NCBI GenBank assembly: GCA_029881995.1
Contig: JAOULO010000002.1
Location: forward strand, 93,049-157,048
DNA length: 64,000 nucleotides
From: Gammaproteobacteria bacterium
Lineage (GTDB): Bacteria; Pseudomonadota; Gammaproteobacteria; UBA6429; Thiohalophilaceae
Direction: 5' to 3'
In this document: positions 1-7,946 of the stretch, one piece after another
How the letters are laid out: every line of letters starts with the position of its first letter
Position numbering within the stretch: the first letter of the stretch is position 1
Translations under genes and position numbers: made by a program
The notes under the pieces: model-generated
What the model was told of the DNA's origin: nothing
Database searches by the model: none
The model's input: only the letters and a program-made list of their open reading frames with translations

Positions 1-87
1 AACCTGGTTGTTGTTCTTCAGCCTATATCCTTAATTGCAATGTAATAATAATGTGAGTCAATGCATTGCGCGGACAAGGGGGTGGTT

Positions 88-3000
88 ATGAAATACCTTG
101 GTCACATACTTATAACAGCTACCATCATGGTGCTGTCCTTTTCCTCAGCACAGGCTTTTAATTATGGCAAAATAGATGCCTCAAAAGGTGTTGCCTGTAA
201 TGCCTGTCATTCGGGTGGAATCGCCCCTACTGTAACATTAACCGGGCCAGAAACAGTGACGCCCGGAACGGTGAATCGTTACACCTTAACCTTGTCTGGC
301 GGGCAGCAGAATCAGGGTGGGATGAATGTCTCTGCAACGGATGGTTCATTGTTTGTAGTTTCCCCTGGTCTATGGAAAACCAATAATCAGATCCATCATA
401 ATAACCCTGCGGTTGCCAATGCAAACGGAGTCATTAGCTGGGAGTTTGACTGGCAGGCTCCGACAACGGACTCAACTTCAGTTATTTATGCTGCTGGTCT
501 ATCCACCGATAACTCAGCCTCAGAAGCAGGTGATGCCGCTACTACGGTATCACTGACCGTTACGGTTGGTGCTGGTGGAGATGGTAACCCACCTGCTGAG
601 ACTGGTGAGACTCTTTATGTCGATAATTGCCAAAGTTGCCATCTTGCTGCACCTGGAACCAAGGCAGGTAGATCAGCTGCACTTATACAGCAGGCCATTG
701 ATGATAATGCTGGTACAGTGATGGGCTCATTGAGCTTTCTTTCCCCAACTCAGGTACAGTTAATTGCTGATTTTCTGGCAGGAGATCCAAATGCACCTCA
801 AGCACCGGTTGCCAATCCTGGTGGACCTTATACTGCAGCTTTAGGTGATCAAATCCTGTTTGATGGCAGTGCTTCCTCTGATATAGATGGCACTATCACA
901 AACTATGAATGGGACTTTGGTGATGGGAATACAGCCACGGGCGCGAATCCTGCCCATACCTATGCAGCAGTAGGGACATATACCGTCCAGTTAAAGGTAA
1001 CTGACAATAGTGGCATGACACATACTGCCAGTACTACGGCAAATGTAGCAGAAGGGACACCACCTGATCCGGTTTATGATGGTGTGGCCCTGTACACTGC
1101 AAACTGTTCAGCTTGTCATAGTCCTCTGGTGTCTAGCACCAAGGCCGGGCGAAATGCTGCACAGATTCAAAATGCCATTAACAATAACATTGGTGGAATG
1201 GGAGCCCAGAATCTGGGGTTAATTAATCTGATCCCAGCTGAAGTCGATGCTATTGCACTTGCTTTGGGTGGAGGGTCGTCACAAACACCACCAACTGCAA
1301 ATCCTGGATCAGGGTATTCAGGTGTGATTAATACTCCTGTCCAGTTTGATGGCAGTGCCTCAAGTGATATTGATGGCACCATCGCTCAGTACGCCTGGGA
1401 CTTTGGTGACAACAATATTGGAAGCGGTGTGTCACCCACACATACCTATGTGACTACAGGTCTGTTTACAGTCACACTGACAGTGACTGATAACGATGGA
1501 CTGACACATACAGCAACTACCACAGCCAATATTGGAAGTGGAACACCACCACCTCCAGTGCTTGATGGTCTGGCGTTATATGGAACAAATTGTTCTAACT
1601 GTCATGGTGCAGCACCGGGAACCAAGGCCGGTCGTTCCGCCAATGATATTGCACTGGCCATTACCAATGTTCCTGCGATGAACAGCATCTCCCTAACAAC
1701 GGAAGAGCTTACTGCTATAGCAGATGCAATCGCCAATGGAGGACCGCCTGCCACTGATGGGAAAGGTCTCTACAACAGCTATTGTGCCAGTTGTCATGGT
1801 GCAGGCGGTGAGGGCGGAACAGAAGAAGCTGTGACAGGAGAATCTGCTAAATCAATCATTGATGCCATTGATGAAGAGAATGAGATGAAATATCTCGATG
1901 CTTTGTTGAGCAGTGAGCAGATTGACTTGATCGCCGATTATCTAAATGGTGAAACCGGTAGTAATGATACTGTCACTGTCACGAAAAAGTCCCAGTATGA
2001 TCTCTACTGTGGCGCGTGTCATGGAGCTGAAGGAAAAGGTGGCGCCGAAGAAGGGGTTCGCGGTGAAAGTGTAAGTGGTATCAACAAAGCGATCACTGAA
2101 GAAACCGAGATGAATTATCTCTCGAATCTTGGCGATAACATCGTCCAGGCGATATCCGATTACCTGAATGGAGATAATGACGGCACCATCGAAATTCCTG
2201 CACCAACGGGACCGGTTGATGGTCTGGCTTTATACGGCAACTACTGTTCAGGTTGTCATGGCGCAGCCCCTGGTACCAAGGCAGGTCGGACACAGGCCGA
2301 TATTCTGACTGCTATCCAGAACGTACCTTCCATGAATGGTCTGGGTAATATGTCTGCTGCTGAAGTACAGGCGATTGCCGATGCGATTGCAACCACGGGT
2401 GGTGGAGGCACCGGTGGTGGTGGTACTGGCGGAGGGACCGGTGGTACCCCCGATGGTAATCAGCTGTATGCCGATAACTGTGCCGGTTGTCATGGCAATG
2501 CTCCTGGCACCAAGGCGGGTCGTACTCAGGCCGATATCCTGGCTGCTATCCAAAACGTACCTTCCATGAATGGCCTGGGTAATCTGTCTGCTGGAGAAGT
2601 GCAGGCGATTGCTGATGCGATTGCTACCACAGGCGGTGGTAACACACCTGCGCCGACTTCACCTGAAGGGCTCTATGTGTCCTACTGTGGTTCATGCCAC
2701 GGTGCAGATGGAAGTGGTGGATTATACGAAGGTGTGCTTGGCGCCACAGCCGGTGAGATTCGTGATGCAATCAATAATGAAGCGGATATGAACTATCTGC
2801 AGGCTTTACTCGCAGACAGTACAATCGACTTGATTGCTCAATATCTCAGTGGTGATGGTGACGGAGGGACTGGGGGAGGAACCGGTGGTGGTACTGGCGG
2901 AGGAACCGGTGGTGGCTCCCCGGATGGTAACCAGCTGTATGCTGATAACTGTGCCGGTTGTCATGGCAATGCCCCTGGCACCAAGGCCGGAAGTACCCAG

Positions 3001-3765
3001 GCCAATATTCTGGCCGCCATCCAGAATGTACCCTCTATGAATGGGATAAGTTTGACCGATGCTGAAGTTCAGGCCATCGCTGATGCCATTTCGTCGACTG
3101 GAGGAGGTACAGGTGGTGGCACTGGCGGAGGCACTGGCGGAGGCACTGGCGGAGGCACTGGTGGTGGAACCGGAGGTACCTTCGATGGTGATCAGCTATA
3201 TGCCGATAACTGTGCCGGTTGTCATGGCAATGCTCCTGGCACCAAGGCGGGTCGTACTCAGGCCGATATCCTGGCTGCTATCCAGAACGTACCTTCCATG
3301 AATGGTCTGGGTAATCTGTCGGCTGCTGAAGTGCAGGCGATTGCCGATGCGATAGGTGGTGGTACAACTACAACTCCGACAACTCCAGAAGAGTTATATA
3401 ATGCCTATTGTCTGGCCTGTCATGGTTCAGAAGGTAATGGAGGCACTGAGGAGGCTGTCAGAGGGTCATCGTCGGCAGACATATCCGATGCCATTAACAA
3501 AGAAACCGAAATGACCTACCTGAAAAACATGCTAAGTGATAGCGAAATTAGCGCCATTGCTGAATATCTGGGTGGTAACAGGCAGGAATCACGGCCCTCT
3601 CAGTCGAGTAGCAGAGAGGAGTCAGATAATAGACGTGCCTGGTGGCAACGCCTGTTCGGTGGCAATATGAATGGCTCAGGCGGTGCAGGTGCGTTTGGTG
3701 TAATGGAGTTATTTATCCTTATGATGGTATTACTTGGTCGGTTGGGTATTCGTAAGTTTAATTAA
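88..3765 (+). CDS. Secreted 12-haem c-type cytochrome with PKD domains and GlyGly-CTERM-like tail
   Basis: A 1,225-residue protein started at the second in-frame ATG (88), which follows a purine-rich GGGGG stretch and opens directly into a signal peptide (MKYLGHILITATIMVLSF...AQA). The N-terminal domain (about residues 20-170, with a CNACHSGG haem site) resembles the choice-of-anchor V/reelin-like domain. Two PKD-like domains lie near 235-325 and 400-486 (DIDGTI..WDFGDG, HTY..GTYTV). Eleven further CXXCH sites belong to two class-I cytochrome modules: seven type A (CHGxAPGTKAG...SMNGL) and four type B (CHGxxGxGG...EMxYL). Each has a plausible distal Met, suggesting His/Met haems of fairly high potential. 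Gly-Thr linkers join late modules. The end (GSGGAGAFG, hydrophobic helix, RKFN) looks like a GlyGly-CTERM sorting signal. Role inferred: cell-surface electron transfer. A strong terminator follows. Confidence 0.85.
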   Translation: MKYLGHILITATIMVLSFSSAQAFNYGKIDASKGVACNACHSGGIAPTVTLTGPETVTPGTVNRYTLTLSGGQQNQGGMNVSATDGSLFVVSPGLWKTNNQIHHNNPAVANANGVISWEFDWQAPTTDSTSVIYAAGLSTDNSASEAGDAATTVSLTVTVGAGGDGNPPAETGETLYVDNCQSCHLAAPGTKAGRSAALIQQAIDDNAGTVMGSLSFLSPTQVQLIADFLAGDPNAPQAPVANPGGPYTAALGDQILFDGSASSDIDGTITNYEWDFGDGNTATGANPAHTYAAVGTYTVQLKVTDNSGMTHTASTTANVAEGTPPDPVYDGVALYTANCSACHSPLVSSTKAGRNAAQIQNAINNNIGGMGAQNLGLINLIPAEVDAIALALGGGSSQTPPTANPGSGYSGVINTPVQFDGSASSDIDGTIAQYAWDFGDNNIGSGVSPTHTYVTTGLFTVTLTVTDNDGLTHTATTTANIGSGTPPPPVLDGLALYGTNCSNCHGAAPGTKAGRSANDIALAITNVPAMNSISLTTEELTAIADAIANGGPPATDGKGLYNSYCASCHGAGGEGGTEEAVTGESAKSIIDAIDEENEMKYLDALLSSEQIDLIADYLNGETGSNDTVTVTKKSQYDLYCGACHGAEGKGGAEEGVRGESVSGINKAITEETEMNYLSNLGDNIVQAISDYLNGDNDGTIEIPAPTGPVDGLALYGNYCSGCHGAAPGTKAGRTQADILTAIQNVPSMNGLGNMSAAEVQAIADAIATTGGGGTGGGGTGGGTGGTPDGNQLYADNCAGCHGNAPGTKAGRTQADILAAIQNVPSMNGLGNLSAGEVQAIADAIATTGGGNTPAPTSPEGLYVSYCGSCHGADGSGGLYEGVLGATAGEIRDAINNEADMNYLQALLADSTIDLIAQYLSGDGDGGTGGGTGGGTGGGTGGGSPDGNQLYADNCAGCHGNAPGTKAGSTQANILAAIQNVPSMNGISLTDAEVQAIADAISSTGGGTGGGTGGGTGGGTGGGTGGGTGGTFDGDQLYADNCAGCHGNAPGTKAGRTQADILAAIQNVPSMNGLGNLSAAEVQAIADAIGGGTTTTPTTPEELYNAYCLACHGSEGNGGTEEAVRGSSSADISDAINKETEMTYLKNMLSDSEISAIAEYLGGNRQESRPSQSSSREESDNRRAWWQRLFGGNMNGSGGAGAFGVMELFILMMVLLGRLGIRKFN
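3100..3180 (+). repeat. 12-bp tandem repeat encoding Gly-Gly-Gly-Thr linker
   Basis: Several copies of a GGCACTGGCGGA-type 12-mer lie in frame within the 12-haem gene and encode a (GGGT)n linker between cytochrome modules. Shorter versions occur at about 2399-2447 and 2866-2916. Such arrays can change copy number by slippage without breaking the frame. Confidence 0.8.
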
Positions 3766-3796
3766 ACCCGCTCAATCGGATAATAGCTCCAGTAGT

Positions 3797-3825
3797 AAGG
3801 GAGGGTTGTCAAACCCTCCCTTTTT
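3797..3825 (+). terminator. Rho-independent terminator after the 12-haem gene
   Basis: A perfect 11-bp stem (AAGGGAGGGTT / AACCCTCCCTT, 3797-3807 and 3812-3822) with a 4-nt GTCA loop is followed by Ts. It lies 32 bp after the stop codon and separates this gene from the atpC-like gene. Confidence 0.85.
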
Positions 3826-3855
3826 CATTCACGTTATATTTGCTATGGTTTACTC

Positions 3856-4251
3856 ATGGCCTTACAAATGCATGTTGATGTGGTCTCGGCGGAACGATCT
3901 ATTTTTACGGGTCTGGTTGAGCAACTGCATATCAGAGGAGAGATGGGGGAGTTAGGTATCTATCCTCGTCACTCACCCTTATTCACCAAAATCAATCCTG
4001 GTCTTTTGCGACTTGTTCTCTCAAATGGACAACAGGAGGCTTACTTTATTTCATCTGGTTTTCTGGAAGTTCAGCCCCACGTCGTTACTGTACTCGCTGA
4101 CACCGTCATTCGTTCTGAGGAACTGGATGCAGCAGCGGCACAAGCTGCCAGGGAGATTGAGCAGTTTGAGGGGAAAAAACGTCAGTTCGATAAGGAGCTG
4201 GCCCTGAACATTGCCCTGATCCGGGCCCTGGATGAAGTCAAAAGGGCCTGA
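3856..4251 (+). CDS. atpC: F1 ATP synthase epsilon subunit-like protein, outside an atp operon
   Basis: A 131-residue protein clearly of the ATP synthase epsilon family: the beta-sandwich domain (about 1-84) carries HVDVVSAE, GELGIYPRHSPL and FLEVQPHVVTVLADT, followed by a shortened helical hairpin (about 88-131). In F-ATPase, epsilon sits on the rotor's central stalk and restrains ATP hydrolysis. Here no other atp gene is adjacent. It lies between a terminator and a cytochrome operon. Canonical proteobacterial epsilon is slightly longer, and the C-terminal helices here are diverged. It may be a second copy or a relocated sole copy. Whether another atpC exists cannot be seen from this window. 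Family assignment is firm; symbol is by family only. Confidence 0.85.
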   Translation: MALQMHVDVVSAERSIFTGLVEQLHIRGEMGELGIYPRHSPLFTKINPGLLRLVLSNGQQEAYFISSGFLEVQPHVVTVLADTVIRSEELDAAAAQAAREIEQFEGKKRQFDKELALNIALIRALDEVKRA

Positions 4252-4310
4252 GCTGTTTCGAGAACTGGTTTTAAAATAACCAATATCCACAACTATAAAG
4301 AAGTTATATA

Positions 4311-4339
4311 CTAGCTTTCCTCAGGGGTTGGAATGCTAG
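4311..4339 (+). promoter_or_regulatory. Imperfect hairpin just upstream of the cytochrome operon
   Basis: CTAGC-T-TTCC (4311-4320) can pair with GGAA-T-GCTAG (4330-4339), leaving a loop that contains AGGGG, the only Shine-Dalgarno-like string near the start codon at 4347. It ends 7 nt before that ATG. It might limit ribosome access, but the stem has a mismatch and no homologues were compared. Confidence 0.3.
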
Positions 4340-4346
4340 TGTAAGT

Positions 4347-5171
4347 ATGTCGCATTTTATCTTTTTTATTCTCATAACTGGTTTGTTGGGTTTTGGCTGG
4401 CTTACCCGGCATGAGAGCTATTTGTCGCCTGAAACTGGGCCGGGTTACTATTTTGGCATTATTGGTGGCAGCATGATGCTCTTGCTCAGCCTGTATTCCT
4501 TCCGCAAGAAATTCCGATTTATGCGTAACTGGGGAGCGATAAAGTACTGGTTTTCCTCACATATGTTGATGGGGGTTCTGGGGCCGGTATTTATCCTGTT
4601 TCACTCTAATTTTTCCTTTGGATCGACCAATAGCACCATGGCATTGATGGCGATGCTGATCGTGGCCGGAAGTGGACTGGTTGGGCGCTATTTTTACAAG
4701 AAGATCCATTATGGGCTCTACGGCCGTCATGCGTCTCTGACTGAATTGAAGGATATGGTGAAACTCAATAAGGGCCAGATTGGAAAGAATCTAAAGCTAC
4801 GTAGTCAGTCGGTACAAAAGCTATCCAGATTTGAAAAGCTGAGTCTACACAATACTGGACTCATTCTAAGTATTCTACGATTGCCAGTTGTGACCCTGTT
4901 ATCACATTGGGTCTATTTCAGTGTTGCTAGGGAACTAAATCTGCTCCTTAAGCGTTATAGAGCTAAACAGGCAATGGATGGAGAGATTTACCGGAAGTCA
5001 CGGAAGGTGGCCAGGCAACAACTCAAGGCCTATGTCTCCAGTGTAAATCAGCTATCGGGTTTTACGGCCTATGTAAAATTGTTCTCGATCTGGCATCACT
5101 TACACCTGCCTTTGTTTATCGTTCTTATTTTTACCGGGGTTGTCCACGTTGTCGTGGTACATATTTACTAA
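4347..5171 (+). CDS. Polytopic membrane protein, possible cytochrome b-like quinone-linked subunit
   Basis: This 274-residue protein has about six hydrophobic segments (roughly 3-19, 33-51, 68-86, 97-114, 170-195, 254-274) and a basic cytoplasmic-type loop at about 115-165. Histidines fall in or beside membrane helices: H72 and H86 in one, H250/H251/H253 before the last, and H267/H272 inside it. That pattern would suit bis-His b-type haems, but I do not recognise a named family. It is the first gene of a four-gene operon (3-nt gap to the 21-haem gene). Position and histidines suggest it links the quinone pool to the periplasmic cytochromes. This is inference; it could instead be an unrelated membrane anchor. 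Confidence 0.7.
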   Translation: MSHFIFFILITGLLGFGWLTRHESYLSPETGPGYYFGIIGGSMMLLLSLYSFRKKFRFMRNWGAIKYWFSSHMLMGVLGPVFILFHSNFSFGSTNSTMALMAMLIVAGSGLVGRYFYKKIHYGLYGRHASLTELKDMVKLNKGQIGKNLKLRSQSVQKLSRFEKLSLHNTGLILSILRLPVVTLLSHWVYFSVARELNLLLKRYRAKQAMDGEIYRKSRKVARQQLKAYVSSVNQLSGFTAYVKLFSIWHHLHLPLFIVLIFTGVVHVVVVHIY

Positions 5172-5174
5172 AAG

Positions 5175-6758
5175 ATGCAATGGCAGTTTAAAAGGATGTT
5201 CATCAGGATCGTAATGGTTATGCTGGCATTATCATTTTCACAAACTGGATCGGCGAATTCGCTGGAATCATTGGTAATGCCTGGGCCGGTAATAGAAGGG
5301 CATAAGAAATACGAAAAAATATGTAAGAACTGCCATTCAGTATTTAGTAAGGATACTCAGGATAAACTATGTGCGGATTGTCATAAGAATATTGCCAAAG
5401 ATATCAAACTAAAAAAAGGTTATCACGGTCGGCAGAAACTGGGGAAGTGTAAAAACTGCCATACCGAGCACAAGGGCAGAAATGAAGATATCGTTAAATT
5501 TAACATCACACTATTTAATCACCAGTTAACAGATTTTAAACTTACTGGACAACACGCCAATGTTGATTGTAAGCAGTGCCATGAAAAGGGGAAAAAATAT
5601 CATAAGACGCCATCACTCTGCTCAAGTTGTCATAAAGAAGAGAATCCTCATAAAGCTGACCGCCTGATGTTGAAAAAGAAAAAGCTCGAATGCCATGCTT
5701 GTCACACGGCAAAGGGGTGGAGTGTTATCCAGTTTAATCATAGCAAAACAAAATTCAAACTGCTTGGCAAGCACAAGCAGGTTAACTGTAATAATTGCCA
5801 TCCAGACGACAAGTATCAGAAAACACCCAGAACGTGTCAGTCTTGCCACAAGTTTGATGATGTGCATGGCAGAAAAAAAGGGCAGACCTGTAGTAAATGC
5901 CATAATGCCAGAGGCTGGAAGGAATTGAAGTTTAATCATGATAAAGAAACTAAATTTCCGTTAAAGGGGAAGCATAAACAACTGAAATGCAATGACTGCC
6001 ATAAGAAAGATCCCTATAAATACGAAATCGAAAAACACTGTATTAGTTGCCACGGCTCTGATGATGGTCATCGGGGCAGGTTTGGTGATGAATGTAATAA
6101 ATGCCATGGTTTCGATAGGTGGGACAAGTCTTCTTTTGATCATGATAAGGACACAAAATTCAGGTTAAAAGGCCGACATTCAAAACTGGCCTGCGAAGAT
6201 TGTCATACTACAAATGCATATAAAGATAAAAACAGGAAGCCCTGTTATACATGCCATAAAAAAGATGATGCGCATAGAAGTCAGCAGGGCAAGAAGTGTA
6301 ATGATTGTCATAACGAACATGACTGGAGAAAAAATGTCAGATTTGATCACGATTTGACATCATTTCCTTTGCTGGGAATGCATGCAAGCCTGTCTTGTGA
6401 AGAATGTCATATCAAAAGCACATACAAGGACACGGACTCAAAATGTAATGATTGTCATAAGAAGGATGACGTTCATAAAGGAAAGTTAGGGATTAATTGT
6501 CAACTCTGCCATAACGTTAACAACTGGCAGGCATGGCGTTTTAACCATGATCGACAGACTAAATTCAAATTAGATGGCAAGCATAAAGATATTCATTGCC
6601 ATGAATGTCATCGCAATGCTGTGGTGGAAGTGAAAAATGAATTGAGTGCCTGTAATGACTGTCATGCAGCAGATGATGTACATAATGGCCAGTTTGGAAG
6701 GGACTGTGCACGATGCCATTCCACAAAAACGTTCAAAAATGCCAGGATAAGGAAATAA
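5175..6758 (+). CDS. Periplasmic 21-haem c-type cytochrome
   Basis: A 527-residue protein with a signal peptide (MFIRIVMVMLALSFSQTGSANS) and 21 CXXCH motifs counted by eye. The body is built from six units of about 65 residues. Each begins with a variant of F(N/D)H(D)xxTxFxLxGxH, followed by CxxCH and then two further CxxCH sites. The extra His residues suit bis-His haems typical of multihaem electron wires. It is very Lys-rich. No membrane segment or lipobox is seen beyond the signal, so a periplasmic location is likely. Second gene of the operon: 3 nt after the membrane protein and 10 nt before the 15-haem gene. In porin-cytochrome systems such a protein would pass electrons between the inner membrane and the outer-membrane pore. 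No named orthologue is asserted. Confidence 0.85.
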   Translation: MQWQFKRMFIRIVMVMLALSFSQTGSANSLESLVMPGPVIEGHKKYEKICKNCHSVFSKDTQDKLCADCHKNIAKDIKLKKGYHGRQKLGKCKNCHTEHKGRNEDIVKFNITLFNHQLTDFKLTGQHANVDCKQCHEKGKKYHKTPSLCSSCHKEENPHKADRLMLKKKKLECHACHTAKGWSVIQFNHSKTKFKLLGKHKQVNCNNCHPDDKYQKTPRTCQSCHKFDDVHGRKKGQTCSKCHNARGWKELKFNHDKETKFPLKGKHKQLKCNDCHKKDPYKYEIEKHCISCHGSDDGHRGRFGDECNKCHGFDRWDKSSFDHDKDTKFRLKGRHSKLACEDCHTTNAYKDKNRKPCYTCHKKDDAHRSQQGKKCNDCHNEHDWRKNVRFDHDLTSFPLLGMHASLSCEECHIKSTYKDTDSKCNDCHKKDDVHKGKLGINCQLCHNVNNWQAWRFNHDRQTKFKLDGKHKDIHCHECHRNAVVEVKNELSACNDCHAADDVHNGQFGRDCARCHSTKTFKNARIRK

Positions 6759-6768
6759 GGGAACGGCG

Positions 6769-7920
6769 ATGCTTTCAGTCAATGAAAAAAGGTTTTTAAT
6801 ATTGCTGATTGTCGTGCTGGTAATCTGTTTTTATACATTACCGACAAGCTATGCCAGACCCTCTATGGCATCCGATTTTAATCATGATGCAACTGGGTTT
6901 CCATTATCTGGCCCTCATAGGGTGCTTGAATGTAATGAGTGTCACATCAGAGGAATATTTAAGGGGTTGCCACGACGTTGCATTGAATGTCATGACCGAG
7001 GTAGTCTGATTGGCTCATCACAGAAACCACTGAATCATATTGTTACTAATGAGGATTGTGAGTCCTGTCATTCTGGACAGACCTGGACGGTGACCATGTT
7101 TGATCATGCAGGCGTATCAGGTGTCTGTATTAAATGCCACAATAATATTCACCAAACTGGAAAACATACAGGACATGTAGCCAGTTCTAATAACTGTGAT
7201 AACTGTCACCTGACTGTAGCATGGATTCCAGCCAGGTTTGATCATAATAACCTTATTGGTACCTGTTATTCATGCCATAACGGAGTACAGGCTACGGGCA
7301 AACATCCAACCCATGTTTCAAGTGGGAATAACTGTGGTGAGTGCCATAGTACAATCGCCTGGATTCCAGCCAGATATGACCATACTGGTATATCTACTAA
7401 CTGTTATAGCTGCCATAACGGGATAATAGCAACTGGAAAGCATGCTCGACATATCAGTAGTAGTAATCTGTGTGAAGATTGCCATAGGACAACGGCCTGG
7501 GTCCCGGCCGGTTTTGACCATACTGGTATTAGCTCAAATTGTTATTCTTGCCACGATAGTGTTAAAGCTACGGGCAAGCATGGTACACACATTGCCAGCA
7601 ATAATGTGTGTGAAGATTGTCACAGGACGACAGGCTGGACACCGGCCGGTTTTGACCATTCCAATATCATCTCTAACTGTTATTCCTGTCATAACGGGGT
7701 TAAGGCAACGGGCAAGCATCCTCAACACATCACTCCAGCCAGCAATATCTGTGAAAGTTGCCATGGTAAGAGTCGTTGGTATCCGGCTAATTATTCACAC
7801 AGTTCAATAGTGACAGGCTGTTATAACTGTCATAACAATATCAGAGATGAAGGTAAGGACAAGGAACATCCGCCAAGCAGTAATTCTTGCGAGTCCTGTC
7901 ATACTACCAAAAGCTGGTAA
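6769..7920 (+). CDS. Secreted 15-haem c-type cytochrome with 46-residue repeats
   Basis: This 383-residue protein has an N-terminal hydrophobic signal (FLILLIVVLVICFYTLPTSYA) and 15 CXXCH motifs. It opens with the same FNHDATGFPLSGPH..CNECH signature used in the 21-haem protein. From residue 143 it has four successive units of 46-47 residues, each with a pattern like CxxCHxTxAWxPAxFDH...CYSCHNGxxATGKHxxH. Every unit therefore carries two haem sites plus spare His ligands. It lies 10 nt after the 21-haem gene and 26 nt before the outer-membrane barrel gene. Proposed role: the partner that docks to or threads the barrel, as MtrA-type or PCC-type cytochromes do. The side of the outer membrane it occupies is not visible from the sequence. 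Confidence 0.85.
   Translation: MLSVNEKRFLILLIVVLVICFYTLPTSYARPSMASDFNHDATGFPLSGPHRVLECNECHIRGIFKGLPRRCIECHDRGSLIGSSQKPLNHIVTNEDCESCHSGQTWTVTMFDHAGVSGVCIKCHNNIHQTGKHTGHVASSNNCDNCHLTVAWIPARFDHNNLIGTCYSCHNGVQATGKHPTHVSSGNNCGECHSTIAWIPARYDHTGISTNCYSCHNGIIATGKHARHISSSNLCEDCHRTTAWVPAGFDHTGISSNCYSCHDSVKATGKHGTHIASNNVCEDCHRTTGWTPAGFDHSNIISNCYSCHNGVKATGKHPQHITPASNICESCHGKSRWYPANYSHSSIVTGCYNCHNNIRDEGKDKEHPPSSNSCESCHTTKSW
7195..7749 (+). repeat. 138-bp in-frame tandem repeats in the 15-haem gene
   Basis: Four units (starting at about 7195, 7333, 7471, 7609; the last 3 bp longer) encode 46-47 residue di-haem modules. Nucleotide similarity between the units at 7471 and 7609 is high, suggesting growth by tandem duplication. 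Confidence 0.75.
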
Positions 7921-7946
7921 TGCATATTAACTATTAATTTCATGTT

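Noticed and set aside
2248..2553. Antisense Thr/Gly-rich frame within the 12-haem gene
   Set aside because: Low-complexity mirror of the Gly-Thr linker and haem modules.
7195..7749. Regular direct repeats that might be a CRISPR array
   Set aside because: Units are 138 bp, in frame, and encode di-haem modules of the 15-haem cytochrome; there are no spacers.
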